A stretch of 64,000 bases of DNA from Bacteroidaceae bacterium. GTDB lineage: Bacteria > Bacteroidota > Bacteroidia > Bacteroidales > Bacteroidaceae. Below, piece after piece: positions 43,473 through 53,340 of the stretch; position 1 is the first letter of the stretch; each line of letters opens with the position of its first letter. The DNA is taken from NCBI GenBank assembly GCA_017651315.1, contig JAGCDE010000005.1, forward strand, positions 1-64,000, given 5' to 3'. Made by a program: the position numbers and the translations under genes. Under the pieces are notes generated by a model that did no database searches, had not been told where the DNA came from, and saw only the letters and a list, made by a program, of their open reading frames with translations.

Positions 43473-45848
43473 ATGAGAAAGATTCTTTTGTTATCCGGTT
43501 TGATGGCTCTTGTCTGTCCCGTAGCCATTGCTCAGCCTGCTACGGTTAACCCTACTGCCTATCTGATGAACCAGGCTGTTGATGTCAGCTCTGATTTTCA
43601 GGAGATAAGCAACACTTATTTCTTTGCGGACCGGCTTTCCGGCTTCGATGCCTCAACCGGTCAGGGTAAGGTCATGTGGAGACGATACCGCCTGACCCCG
43701 CGCCAGGCCTTCAACACAAACGGACGCCAGCCCGCACAGTTGAGGATGCTGGATTTCCCGACACCTGCATACGACAATGATCCTGAACTCAGGTTCTCGA
43801 TAGATTTCGTTACACCGAGGACCGTCCGCATAAGGATGCTCACCACACCGGTGGAACCCAAGCCTGTCACCGATGAGGTCATGCTTGCCGGTGAGCCAGG
43901 CGTTGACCGTACTTGGTCGTTCAGCGAGACCGGTTCCAAGATAGTCTATTCGAGTGCCTGCGGTGTTGTGGAGATTGAGAAGAATCCCTGGAGGATAGTC
44001 CTGAAGGACAAGTCCGGACGTATCCTCACCAAGACTGCCACCCGCAGGGACAATGATTCCACGCAGGTAAAGTTTACACCGTTCAGTTTCGTCAAACGAT
44101 CAAGCGACAATGCCCGCCGTATCAATCCTGTGTTTCAGATAGCCGCCGATGAAATGCTGTTCGGTTGCGGTGAATCAGCCACGTCATTGAACAAAGTGGG
44201 GCAAAAGGTGAACCTGTTCGTCACTGACCCCCAGGGGCCCGAGACAGACCAGATGTACAAACCTGTACCGTTCTTCTTCAGCAACAGGGGTTACGGTATT
44301 TTCCTGCACACATCGGCCCCGGTGACATGTGATTTCGGTGCTTCTTACATAGGGCTCAACAAGCTCTTCATGGGTGATGAGAACCTGGATATGTTCATAT
44401 TCTTCGGCAATCCGTCCGAGATTCTGGATGAATATACCGATATAGTCGGAAAACCTGCCATGCCCCCGCTCTGGTCATTCGGGACGTGGATGAGCCGCAT
44501 TACCTATCTCTCGCAGGAGGAGGGGATGCAGGTGGCCGACAACATCCGTAAAGGCAAGTATCCGTGCGATGTCATACATTTTGATACCGGCTGGTTCCAG
44601 ACAGACTGGCAGTGTGACTATAAGTTCTCCGACAAGTTCCCCGATCCTGCCGGAATGCTTTCTGACCTCAGGAAAATGGGGTTCCATGTGAGTCTGTGGC
44701 AGCTTACCTATTTTACTCCCAAGAACCCTTATTTCAATGAACTGATAGAAAAGGGCCTGTACGTCAGGAACGGTTCCGGTGGCCTGCCTTACGAGGATGT
44801 CTGTCTGGATTTCTCCAACCCGGAAACGGTGGAGTGGTACCAGGGTCATTTGGCAGACCTACTGAAGATGGGTGTGGGTGCCATCAAGGCGGATTTCGGC
44901 GAGGCAGCTCCTCTTGACGGTATCTATGCCAACGGAAGGAGCGGCTGGTATGAGCATAACCTCTATCCTGTCCGATACAATAAGGCTGTTCAGGACATAA
45001 CCAAGTCCGTGAACGGTGAGAATATCATGTGGGCCCGTTCCGCATGGGCGGGTTCCCAACGTTATCCGCTGCACTGGGGCGGTGATGCGGCAACTACCAA
45101 TACCGGCATGTTGGGCACTCTGAGAGCCGGTCTATCGTTCGGCCTTTCCGGCTTCGCATTCTGGAGTCATGACATGGGAGGATTTGTCAAATCCACTCCT
45201 GACGAGCTCTATATGCGCTGGCTTCCGTTCGGATTCCTGACATCGCACACCCGTGCCCACGGTGATCCTCCAACGGAACCCTGGCTTTATAAGAACGAGA
45301 AGGTTCAGGAGACTTTCCGCAAGAGCGCCGAAATGAAGTACAAGCTCATGCCGTATGTCTATGCACAGGCCAAACAATGCACAGAGAAAGGACTTCCTAT
45401 GCTCCGCGCCCTGTTTGTGGAATTCCCTGATGACCCCGCCGCCTGGAGGGTAGAGACCGAATACATGTTCGGTTCCCAGATTCTGGTGGCTCCGCTCATG
45501 GAATCGGCCGACAGCCGTGATGTCTATCTGCCGGAGGGAAAATGGACTGATTATCAGACCGGAAAGGTCTTTGAGGGTGGCCGCTGGCTGAATATTCCTG
45601 TGGAGGGTGAACTTCCTATAATCATGCTGGTGCGTGACGGTTCCGCCCTGCCGCATGTGGCTCTTGCCCAATCCACTCAGGATATTGACTGGAGCAGGAT
45701 TGAACTCAAGGTCTATGCCGTTGACAGCAGGCAGGCTGAAGGTCTCATCTGCCTGCCTTCGGACGGAAAACTCCAGCAGGTTCAGGTGGACTGCTCATCT
45801 TCCCCGAGGATCACAAGCCGTGTGAGAGGAACCCGTTTGTCACTTTAA
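43473..45848 (+). CDS. Glycoside hydrolase family 31, alpha-xylosidase/alpha-glucosidase
   Basis: 791 aa from the ATG at 43473 (signal peptide MRKILLLSGLMALVCPVAIA). An N-terminal GH31 beta-sandwich is followed by the catalytic barrel. The nucleophile is D474 in IKADFGE, and the likely acid/base is D538 in WGGDA. WGTWMSRITYLSQEEG and HFDTGWFQTDWQCDYKF resemble YicI-like alpha-xylosidases. Because the next gene is a GH74 xyloglucanase-like enzyme, removal of alpha-xylose from xyloglucan oligosaccharides in the periplasm is the best guess. Specificity is not proven by sequence. Confidence 0.93.
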   Translation: MRKILLLSGLMALVCPVAIAQPATVNPTAYLMNQAVDVSSDFQEISNTYFFADRLSGFDASTGQGKVMWRRYRLTPRQAFNTNGRQPAQLRMLDFPTPAYDNDPELRFSIDFVTPRTVRIRMLTTPVEPKPVTDEVMLAGEPGVDRTWSFSETGSKIVYSSACGVVEIEKNPWRIVLKDKSGRILTKTATRRDNDSTQVKFTPFSFVKRSSDNARRINPVFQIAADEMLFGCGESATSLNKVGQKVNLFVTDPQGPETDQMYKPVPFFFSNRGYGIFLHTSAPVTCDFGASYIGLNKLFMGDENLDMFIFFGNPSEILDEYTDIVGKPAMPPLWSFGTWMSRITYLSQEEGMQVADNIRKGKYPCDVIHFDTGWFQTDWQCDYKFSDKFPDPAGMLSDLRKMGFHVSLWQLTYFTPKNPYFNELIEKGLYVRNGSGGLPYEDVCLDFSNPETVEWYQGHLADLLKMGVGAIKADFGEAAPLDGIYANGRSGWYEHNLYPVRYNKAVQDITKSVNGENIMWARSAWAGSQRYPLHWGGDAATTNTGMLGTLRAGLSFGLSGFAFWSHDMGGFVKSTPDELYMRWLPFGFLTSHTRAHGDPPTEPWLYKNEKVQETFRKSAEMKYKLMPYVYAQAKQCTEKGLPMLRALFVEFPDDPAAWRVETEYMFGSQILVAPLMESADSRDVYLPEGKWTDYQTGKVFEGGRWLNIPVEGELPIIMLVRDGSALPHVALAQSTQDIDWSRIELKVYAVDSRQAEGLICLPSDGKLQQVQVDCSSSPRITSRVRGTRLSL

Positions 45849-45859
45849 ACAGATTCTAA
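45847..45859. repeat. Half copy of the AAACAGATTCT motif
   Basis: AAACAGATTCTAA fills the 22-bp gap between GH31 and GH74 and begins inside the GH31 stop codon (45846-45848). It is in right-arm orientation. Confidence 0.45.
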
Positions 45860-45870
45860 GACATATCAGA

Positions 45871-48183
45871 ATGAAAAAAGGTGTTTTTTTTAAAAGTTTT
45901 GGTTATTCAGCACTCTCATTACTGCTTATGACAAATGCGGCATGCGGGCAGGGCAAGGATTCCGCTGACGGTCCGTATGTCTGGAAGAATGTCCAGATAG
46001 TGGGAGGCGGCTTCTGTGACGGTATCATTTTCCATCCCAAGGCCAGGGATGTGCGTTATGCCCGAACCGATATGGGTGGGGCGTACCGCTGGGACAGAAA
46101 GGCCGACAGATGGGTGCCCATGCTGGATTTCATCAGTTATGCCGACAACAATCTGGTGGGAGTGGAGAGTATTGCGGTCGATCCCAATGACAGGAATACC
46201 GTCTATGTGGATTGCGGAACATACACATCGTCAGGCAATGGTGCCATATTCTATTCTCATGATGGCGGCCGTACCTTCGGACGGACCGATGTCCCCTTCA
46301 GTATGGGCGGAAACGAGAACGGCCGCGGTAACGGTGAACGCATGGCGGTGGATCCCAACAATTCCGATATCATATATGTGGGGACACGTCAGGCAGGTCT
46401 GTGGCGCAGTACCGACAAGGCCCGCAGTTTTGAGCGTGTCGAGTCTTTCCAGCAGGTTCTGGATGCTGCTGCAGCGGAGGAGTCGGCAAGGCAGCAAGGT
46501 ACCCAACCGGTAAATGCCGGCCAGCAGAATCCCATGCAGCGTATGGGAGGCATGCAGCGCTTCCGCAACCCTGGTGTAGGGGTGGTGTTCGTGCTTTATG
46601 ATGAGGCTTCCGGTAAGGGCAAGGAGGGCTCCCAGACCATATTTGCAGGCTACAGTGCCATGAACAGGGCCAATATGTTCGTATCACATGACGGTGGCCG
46701 GAGCTGGGCGGTCATGGAAGGGGCACCCCGGCAATACATACCGAATCATGCCGTGATGTCATCGGACAGGTGTATGTATGTCACTTACAGCACGAATCCC
46801 GGCCCTCAGACCATGACTGACGGAGGTGTATGGAAATATGACATCGCCGCTGACAAATGGACTGATATCACACCTGACAAACCGGACCAGGAGCGCCGTT
46901 TCGGTTACGTGTCGGTGTCGGTTGACCTGAAGAATCCCAAACATTTGATCGCCAGTACATTCGGTCGTCCCATGAGCGGCCAGAGCAGTGCCGAGGATAT
47001 TTTCCGCTCCACGGACGGAGGCATGACCTGGAAAGGTGTCTTTGCGGAAGGTGGCAGGTATGACGAGTCCAAGGCCCCCTACGTGATACACACCGGGATA
47101 CACTGGCTGTTTGACATAGAGATTGACCCCTTCAACTCCGACCATGCCATGTTCACCACAGGCTACGGAGGCTGGGAGACATACAACCTTGGCAATATGG
47201 ACAAGGGGCAGCCTACTCTCTGGACTGTAATGAGCACCGGAATTGAGGAGACCGTGCCACTTGAGCTTTACAGTCCCAACAAGGGTGCCTGGCTGATTTC
47301 GGGTATCGGCGATTACGGCGGCTTCACCCATTGGGATCTTGACAAACCTGCCCCGGATTCTCATCATGACCCCCGTTTCGGCAACACCAACGGGGTGACC
47401 GGTGCTGAGCTGAAGCCTGAACTGGTGGTCCGCGTGGGAACTGTGCACGGCGGCTACAGCGGCAAGGCTATTTCCTATTCGCTTGACGGTGGTGACACAT
47501 GGGCCGAACCTGAAACTGTCCCCAATGAGCGGGGACGTAACGGCCACATAGCCGTCTCATCGACAGGTAACACCTGGGTATGGACCCCCGACCGTATGCC
47601 GGTCTATTATACAGGTGACATGGGCAGGACTTGGAATGTGAGCGAAGGTATTCCAAATGGTCTGAGGGTAATAGCCGACAGGGTGAATCCTGCCAGGTTC
47701 TACGCCTTGGATATACGTCAGGGGCTTCTGTATGAAAGCCGTGACGGTGCCCGCACCTTCCAGTCACGATCTATCGGTTTTCAGGCGGAGGGACGCAACC
47801 GTGGTGACAGCCGTGGCGGTCAGGACAGGGTCTATTGTGCTCCCGGACGGGAAAATGACCTCTGGATAGCGGCATTTGACGGACTTTACCATGCATCGGA
47901 CGGAGTCAGTTTCAGACGTCAGCAACATGTTGATGAGATGCATGCGTTCGGATTCGGAGCTCCGGCTCCAGGGTCGGACTATCCGGCTCTCTACATGGTT
48001 GGCAATGTGGACGGGGTCCGTGGATTCTTCCGCTCCGATGACTGTGCGGAAAGCTGGGTTCGCATAAATGATGACAATCACCAGTACGGTCTCGTACTTC
48101 ATATAACAGGTGACCCCAAGAAATACGGTCGTGTCTATGTGGGAACGCACGGACGCGGTGCTGTGTATGGGGATCCCCGCTGA
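45871..48183 (+). CDS. Glycoside hydrolase family 74, xyloglucanase-like
   Basis: A 770-aa exported protein (N-terminal signal ending near NAACGQ, possibly a lipoprotein). It has the GH74 start: YVWKNVQIVGGGFCDGIIFH and RTDMGGAYRW (catalytic-type aspartate near residue 66). Repeating Asp-box/BNR motifs follow (SHDGGRTF, STDGGMTWKG, SLDGGDTW, TGDMGRTW) of twin seven-bladed propellers. Residues about 195-250 carry an unusual Q/M/R-rich insert. GH74 enzymes cut the glucan backbone of xyloglucan. It is cotranscribed with GH31 (22-bp gap) and precedes RNase R by 17 bp. Confidence 0.9.
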   Translation: MKKGVFFKSFGYSALSLLLMTNAACGQGKDSADGPYVWKNVQIVGGGFCDGIIFHPKARDVRYARTDMGGAYRWDRKADRWVPMLDFISYADNNLVGVESIAVDPNDRNTVYVDCGTYTSSGNGAIFYSHDGGRTFGRTDVPFSMGGNENGRGNGERMAVDPNNSDIIYVGTRQAGLWRSTDKARSFERVESFQQVLDAAAAEESARQQGTQPVNAGQQNPMQRMGGMQRFRNPGVGVVFVLYDEASGKGKEGSQTIFAGYSAMNRANMFVSHDGGRSWAVMEGAPRQYIPNHAVMSSDRCMYVTYSTNPGPQTMTDGGVWKYDIAADKWTDITPDKPDQERRFGYVSVSVDLKNPKHLIASTFGRPMSGQSSAEDIFRSTDGGMTWKGVFAEGGRYDESKAPYVIHTGIHWLFDIEIDPFNSDHAMFTTGYGGWETYNLGNMDKGQPTLWTVMSTGIEETVPLELYSPNKGAWLISGIGDYGGFTHWDLDKPAPDSHHDPRFGNTNGVTGAELKPELVVRVGTVHGGYSGKAISYSLDGGDTWAEPETVPNERGRNGHIAVSSTGNTWVWTPDRMPVYYTGDMGRTWNVSEGIPNGLRVIADRVNPARFYALDIRQGLLYESRDGARTFQSRSIGFQAEGRNRGDSRGGQDRVYCAPGRENDLWIAAFDGLYHASDGVSFRRQQHVDEMHAFGFGAPAPGSDYPALYMVGNVDGVRGFFRSDDCAESWVRINDDNHQYGLVLHITGDPKKYGRVYVGTHGRGAVYGDPR

Positions 48184-48200
48184 AATAAACAGAATAAGAT

Positions 48201-50369
48201 ATGGGTAGATCATTCAGAGGAGGTGTCCGTCTCAACCGCAGGAACATGACGGACCTTGTGACGGACTGGTTCCGTGACAATCAGGAGAGTTCCATAAGTG
48301 TCAAAAGACTCTGTGACGAGCTTAGGCTTAAGACACATCCTATGCGCAGCATGTGCGTGGACATAGTCCTGGATCTTGTTGAGGACGGTTTCCTGAAGGA
48401 GAAAGACGGTCAGTTCCAGCTCATGCAGAAGAGCAAATTCGTGGAGGGTGTGCTTCAGCGCAGGGTAGGAGGAAAGAACTTTCTGGTGCCTGATGATGGC
48501 GGTGATCCGGTCTTTGTGGCAGAACGCAACTCGGCCGGCGCCTTGAACGGAGACCGCGTTAAGGTGGTGCTGTTCGCCCGCCGTCCCCATTCAGGGCTTG
48601 AGGGTGAGGTTACAGAGATTATCAGGCGCGCCAAGGATACATTCGTAGGTACGCTTCAGGTCAAGGGTAAATTCGCCTATCTGGTTACTCCGGACAAGTC
48701 AGACCGTGACATTTTCATTCCCCTTTCCGGCCTCAAGAAGGGCCGTGACGGGGAGAAGGCGGTTGTAAAGGTGGTGGAATGGCCCGATTCCCCTGACCGT
48801 AATCCTGTGGGCAAGGTTATTGACATTTTGGGTGCGGCAGGTGAGAACAATACAGAGATGCACGCCATCCTGGCCGAGTACGGATTGCCATACAGTTATC
48901 CGGAGAATGTGGAGCAGGCTGCCGAGCAGATTTCATCGGATATTACCGATGCCGCGCTGGAAGGCCGTGAGGATTTCCGTGATGTGGTAACATTCACCAT
49001 AGACCCTCATGATGCCAAGGATTTTGATGACGCACTCTCAATCCGTCCGATAAAGAAGGGGCTGTGGGAGGTAGGTGTCCATATAGCCGATGTCAGTTAT
49101 TATGTGCAGGAGGGCAGCATCATCGACAAGGAGGCTTACAAGCGTGCCACATCCGTTTATCTTGTGGATCGTACCATTCCCATGCTGCCTGAGAAACTCT
49201 GCAACAACCTCTGTTCCCTTAGACAAGATGAGGATAAGCTTACCTATTCCGTCATAATGGAGATGACAGATGGCGGTGTGGTCAAGCGTTCCCGCATAGC
49301 CCGAACCGTGATACGCAGCAACCGCCGTTTCACGTATGAAGAGGTGCAATCCATAATAGAGCGTGAGCAGCAAGGTGGCAGGGAGCCGCTTCCGGGTGAT
49401 GAGTTCAAGACCGAGATAATGACTCTTGACAGCCTTGCCAAAATTCTGCGTGACAAGCGTTTCGCAGACGGTGCGCTCAGTTTTGACCGCGTGGAGGTAA
49501 GGTTTGACATAGATGAAAAGGGACATCCCGTCAGTGTATATTTCAAGGAGTCAAAGGATGCCAATAAACTGGTTGAGGAGTTCATGCTGCTGGCCAACCG
49601 CATTGTGGCAGAGTCTATAGGAGCAGTAAAGGGAGGCAATCCCAAGACATTTGTCTATCGCGTGCATGACGAGCCGGATCCCGAGCGTATGGAGACCCTG
49701 CAGAACTTCGTGGCCAAGTTCGGCTACAAGCTCAAGGCCACGGGAGACCCCGCAGAGATGGCCAGGTCCATGAACAGGATGCTTGCCGATGTCAAGGGTA
49801 AGAAGGAACAGGAACTCATTGAGACCATATCCATCCGTTCAATGCAGAAGGCCTGCTACACCACGGAGAATATAGGTCATTATGGTCTGGCGTTCAAATA
49901 CTATACTCACTTCACCTCACCCATCCGCCGTTATCCGGACCTGATGGTACACCGCCTGCTTACCCGTTACACGGGCGGAGGCCGTAGCGTAAGCAAACCA
50001 AAATATGAGGAGTACTGCGAGCATTGTTCCGCTCAGGAACAGCTTGCCGAGCAGGCCGAGCGTTCCAGCATCAAGTACAAGCAGGTGGAGTATATGGCCG
50101 ACCGTATGGGGCAGGAGTTCGATGCGGTGATAAGCGGAGTGACGGAGTGGGGGATATATGCTGAAATCATAGAAAACAAGTGCGAAGGCATGATAGGCAT
50201 ACGCTCCTTGGGAGGAGATTACTATGAGTTCGATGAGAAGAACTATTGCCTGATAGGCCAGCGCACACGTAAGCGTTACCGTCTGGGTGACCATGTGAGG
50301 ATCAAGGTGGTGCGATGCAACCTTGAAAAGAAACAGATGGATTATGAGCTGGTTTCGACAGAGGTTTGA
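48201..50369 (+). CDS. rnr: Ribonuclease R
   Basis: A 722-aa 3'-5' exoribonuclease. Parts in order: N-terminal helix-turn-helix and cold-shock domains (GTLQVKGKFAYLVTPD), RNB catalytic domain with TIDPHDAKDFDDALSI near residue 270 (metal-binding aspartates), and a C-terminal S1 domain (FDAVISGVTEWGIYAEI). It degrades structured RNA and acts in quality control. The ATG follows the GH74 gene by 17 bp; the end overlaps the M64 gene start by 26 bp. Confidence 0.97.
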   Translation: MGRSFRGGVRLNRRNMTDLVTDWFRDNQESSISVKRLCDELRLKTHPMRSMCVDIVLDLVEDGFLKEKDGQFQLMQKSKFVEGVLQRRVGGKNFLVPDDGGDPVFVAERNSAGALNGDRVKVVLFARRPHSGLEGEVTEIIRRAKDTFVGTLQVKGKFAYLVTPDKSDRDIFIPLSGLKKGRDGEKAVVKVVEWPDSPDRNPVGKVIDILGAAGENNTEMHAILAEYGLPYSYPENVEQAAEQISSDITDAALEGREDFRDVVTFTIDPHDAKDFDDALSIRPIKKGLWEVGVHIADVSYYVQEGSIIDKEAYKRATSVYLVDRTIPMLPEKLCNNLCSLRQDEDKLTYSVIMEMTDGGVVKRSRIARTVIRSNRRFTYEEVQSIIEREQQGGREPLPGDEFKTEIMTLDSLAKILRDKRFADGALSFDRVEVRFDIDEKGHPVSVYFKESKDANKLVEEFMLLANRIVAESIGAVKGGNPKTFVYRVHDEPDPERMETLQNFVAKFGYKLKATGDPAEMARSMNRMLADVKGKKEQELIETISIRSMQKACYTTENIGHYGLAFKYYTHFTSPIRRYPDLMVHRLLTRYTGGGRSVSKPKYEEYCEHCSAQEQLAEQAERSSIKYKQVEYMADRMGQEFDAVISGVTEWGIYAEIIENKCEGMIGIRSLGGDYYEFDEKNYCLIGQRTRKRYRLGDHVRIKVVRCNLEKKQMDYELVSTEV

Positions 50370-51684
50370 ATACACTTTGGCGTTGGCATTGGCTTTGGCA
50401 TTGGCTTCTTTGGCCAGTGCCCAGGACAGGACCCTGAGGGTGAATTACACCTTTTCCGGTAACAGCAGAGAGAGTCGGATTTATCTGGATGACCTGAACG
50501 TGTCAGACGGATGGGCGGGACGGCGTGTCAACATGAAGGATCTCTGCCTGGAAGGAAATGGCCGGATAACGGTGACAGACACCGGGACAGGTGATACCCT
50601 TTACCGCAATTCATTCAGCACCCTGTTTCAGGAGTGGCAGAACACCGAGGAAGCCACCAGGGTAAGCCGTAGCTTTGAGAACGTGTTCCTGCTGCCCATG
50701 CCCGTTGAAAAGGCGGTGGTCGAGGTCAAGCTGACAGATAACTACGGCAAGACGGTTGCTGTCCTTCGTCATACTGTTGACCCCCAGGATATAATGATTC
50801 GCCGCATAGGACAGAATCCGCCCGAGTGGAAGTATCTGCATCAGGGAGGCAGTCCGGAGCAGTGTATCGATGTCGTGATTGTTCCGGAGGGCTATACCGC
50901 CGATGAAATGGATATTTTCTATAAGGATGCCGGTATTGCTGTGAACAGTCTCCTGTCACATGAGCCTTTCAAGACCATGCAGGAAAGGTTCAACATACTT
51001 GCTGTGGAGCTGGAGTCAAGGGACGGTAAGGTGAGTGTTCCCAAGGAGGGTCTTTGGACGGAGACGGCACTTTCCTCTCATTTCAGCACCTTCTATTCGG
51101 ACCGTTACCTGACTACATTAAGGTTGAGGCAGCTTCACGACAAGCTGGCGGGTGTGCCATACGAGCATATTATCATCCTGGCCAATACCGATGTCTATGG
51201 AGGTGGCGGCATATTCAACTCCTATACCCTGACCACCGCCCATCATGCCCAGTTCGCACCTGTCGTGGTGCATGAGTTCGGCCACAGTTTCGGAGGGCTG
51301 GCCGATGAGTACTACTACGATGACCAGTATGAGCAGTATTACAATTCCGGGACAGAGCCTTGGGAACCCAATCTCACCACACTTGTGGATTTCGATTCCA
51401 AATGGAAAGGAATGATTCCCTCCAACGTGGAGCAACCCACTCCGGTCCCTGTTAACGATCCGCGTGACAGAATGGATGACAGGCAGCGCAAGGAGGTGGC
51501 CAAACTTCCCCCTGTGGGTTTGTACGAGGGTGGCGGCTATATGTCAAAAGGTGTATGGCGCGGTTCTTTCGACTGCCGTATGCACACGAATACATACCCG
51601 GAATTCTGTCCTGTATGCCGTGCCGCATTGGAACGTATGATAAGGTTCTGCACAGAACCTGTTGCCCCCTCTTCAAAAAAATGA
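50344..51684 (+). CDS. M64-family (IgA-peptidase-like) secreted zinc peptidase
   Basis: 446 aa from the ATG at 50344, which lies inside the end of the RNase R gene; an upstream TTG at 50323 is in frame but unlikely. The signal peptide has a repetitive core (TLALALALALASLASA) encoded by tandem TTGGCN hexamers. The zinc motif HEFGHSFGGLADE is at 310-322, as in M64. Earlier CIDVVIVPEGYTADEMD is typical, as is a late FDCRMHTNTYPEFCPVC. Bacteroidales M64 proteins are exported endopeptidases; some cut IgA, but the target here is unknown. Confidence 0.93.
   Translation: MSWFRQRFEYTLALALALALASLASAQDRTLRVNYTFSGNSRESRIYLDDLNVSDGWAGRRVNMKDLCLEGNGRITVTDTGTGDTLYRNSFSTLFQEWQNTEEATRVSRSFENVFLLPMPVEKAVVEVKLTDNYGKTVAVLRHTVDPQDIMIRRIGQNPPEWKYLHQGGSPEQCIDVVIVPEGYTADEMDIFYKDAGIAVNSLLSHEPFKTMQERFNILAVELESRDGKVSVPKEGLWTETALSSHFSTFYSDRYLTTLRLRQLHDKLAGVPYEHIIILANTDVYGGGGIFNSYTLTTAHHAQFAPVVVHEFGHSFGGLADEYYYDDQYEQYYNSGTEPWEPNLTTLVDFDSKWKGMIPSNVEQPTPVPVNDPRDRMDDRQRKEVAKLPPVGLYEGGGYMSKGVWRGSFDCRMHTNTYPEFCPVCRAALERMIRFCTEPVAPSSKK
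50377..50406 (+). repeat. Tandem TTGGCN hexamer repeat in a signal-peptide coding region
   Basis: Five units in a row (TTGGCG, TTGGCA, TTGGCT, TTGGCA, TTGGCT), coding Leu-Ala pairs in the hydrophobic core of the M64 signal peptide. Unit number can change without shifting the frame. A similar repeat is intergenic at 60955..60976. Confidence 0.85.
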
Positions 51685-51692
51685 TATTTTTG
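51662..51692 (+). promoter_or_regulatory. Promoter of the heptose operon
   Basis: TTG (51662-51664), 20-bp spacer, TATTTTTG (51685-51692), 26 bp before the hddA ATG. The -7 element begins one base after the M64 stop codon. Confidence 0.6.
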
Positions 51693-51717
51693 CGGATTCT
51701 AACGAACAAGCTATTCT

Positions 51718-52746
51718 ATGATAATCCGAAGTAAGGCCCCTTTGCGTTTGGGATTCGCCGGTGGCGGATCCGATGTGTCACCATACAGCGACCTGTACGG
51801 CGGACTGATCCTGAATGCAACCATAAACCTCTATGCTTATTGCACCATCGAGGAGACCGATGATGACGCGGTCTCGCTGACGGCAACCGATCTCGGCGTA
51901 TCGGTCTCTTATCCGTTGGCTCGGGAATTGCCGGTTGACGGTACTCTGGATTTGCACAAAGGTGTTTTCAACCGTGTTGTCAGGGATTTCGGCATAACCC
52001 CCAGGCCATGCAGGATATACACCTATTCCGATGCCCCTGCCGGTAGCGGACTGGGTTCATCCTCAACCATGGTGGTATGCGTACTCAAGGCTTTCGTGGA
52101 GTGGTACAACCTTCCCATGGGTGATTATGAGATCGCCCGGCTGGCCTACCGGATTGAGCGTGAAGACCTGGCGTTGAGCGGCGGCAAGCAGGACCAGTAT
52201 GCTGCGGCTTTCGGAGGATTCAATTTCATGGAGTTTCTCACTGACGGCAATGTCATAGTGAATCCTCTCAGGGTGAAACGCTGGATTGTCGATGAACTTG
52301 AATCATCTATAGTTCTCTATTACACGGGAGCCTCCCGTTCATCGGCAGCAATAATAGAGGAACAGAAAAGGAATACCAGCACCGGAAACGGCCAGGCTAT
52401 TGAGGCTATGCATCGTATCAGGCAGAGTGCCATAGATATGAAGAGGGTTCTCCTGGAGGGTAATATGGAAGGCTTTGCCCGTATTCTGGGGCAGGCGTGG
52501 GAGGACAAGAAGAAAATGGCTGCCGCCATAAGCAATCCAATGATACAGGAGGTTTTTGACATAGCTTTTGCCGCCGGGGCTAAGGCGGGCAAGGTGAGTG
52601 GCGCCGGTGGTGGTGGATTCATCATCTTCATGACTGACCCGGCACGCAGGCGTCTTGTAATAAACGCCCTTGAGAGTTTGCCAGGGAAGGTGGTGGGCTT
52701 CCAGTTCAGTGAAGGAGGTACACACGGATGGAAAATATATGACTAG
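51718..52746 (+). CDS. hddA: D-glycero-alpha-D-manno-heptose-7-phosphate kinase
   Basis: A 342-aa GHMP kinase. Motifs: SKAPLRLGFAGGGSDVSPYS at the N-terminus, the ATP loop PAGSGLGSSSTMVV near residue 105, GGKQDQYAAAFGG near 160, and KVSGAGGGGF near 295. It phosphorylates D-glycero-D-manno-heptose-7-phosphate at C1 to the alpha-1,7-bisphosphate. The alpha anomer is the GDP-heptose route rather than the ADP-heptose route of HldE. First of four consecutive heptose genes. Confidence 0.93.
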   Translation: MIIRSKAPLRLGFAGGGSDVSPYSDLYGGLILNATINLYAYCTIEETDDDAVSLTATDLGVSVSYPLARELPVDGTLDLHKGVFNRVVRDFGITPRPCRIYTYSDAPAGSGLGSSSTMVVCVLKAFVEWYNLPMGDYEIARLAYRIEREDLALSGGKQDQYAAAFGGFNFMEFLTDGNVIVNPLRVKRWIVDELESSIVLYYTGASRSSAAIIEEQKRNTSTGNGQAIEAMHRIRQSAIDMKRVLLEGNMEGFARILGQAWEDKKKMAAAISNPMIQEVFDIAFAAGAKAGKVSGAGGGGFIIFMTDPARRRLVINALESLPGKVVGFQFSEGGTHGWKIYD

Positions 52747-52752
52747 AATGAT

Positions 52753-53340
52753 ATGAGAAACATAAAGGAGGAGATAGCACAGTCAATAGCCACCAAGCAG
52801 GCTATTCTTGACAACGAGGTCCTGCTGGCTCAGATAGCCCAGGCTGCCGAGATACTGACACGTGCCTATAAGGAAGGTCACAGTGCGCTGCTGGCCGGTA
52901 ACGGAGGGTCTGCTGCCGATGCCCAGCATCTGGCAGGCGAACTTGTGAACAAGTTCTATTTTGACCGTCCCGGAATCCCTGCCCACTCCCTTAGCACCGA
53001 TACTTCGGTCATGACTGCCATAGGCAATGACATAGGATTCAAGTATATGTTCGCCCGTCAGGTTCAGGCCCAGGGGGTGAGAGGTGACGTCTTTATAGGA
53101 ATCTCCACTTCAGGCAAGTCAGAGAACATACTTGAAGCACTGAGGGTATGCCGCGAAAAGGGTATAGAATCCATCGGCCTTACGGGAATAACCCCTTCGC
53201 CTATGGATTCCATGTGTGACCTTTGCATCAAGGTGCCTTCGGACTGCACCCCGCGCATCCAGGAGTCACATATTCTCATTGGCCACATAATATGCGCAAT
53301 CGTTGAGGAGAACCTGTTCGGAAAGAGAATAGATGTTTGA
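52753..53340 (+). CDS. gmhA: Sedoheptulose-7-phosphate isomerase
   Basis: A 195-aa SIS-domain protein (LLAGNGGSAADAQHLAGELV near residue 50, GISTSGKSENI near 117). It turns sedoheptulose-7-phosphate into D-glycero-D-manno-heptose-7-phosphate, the substrate of the preceding kinase. It starts 6 bp after hddA and overlaps hddC by 8 bp. Length and motifs are typical of GmhA. Confidence 0.95.
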   Translation: MRNIKEEIAQSIATKQAILDNEVLLAQIAQAAEILTRAYKEGHSALLAGNGGSAADAQHLAGELVNKFYFDRPGIPAHSLSTDTSVMTAIGNDIGFKYMFARQVQAQGVRGDVFIGISTSGKSENILEALRVCREKGIESIGLTGITPSPMDSMCDLCIKVPSDCTPRIQESHILIGHIICAIVEENLFGKRIDV

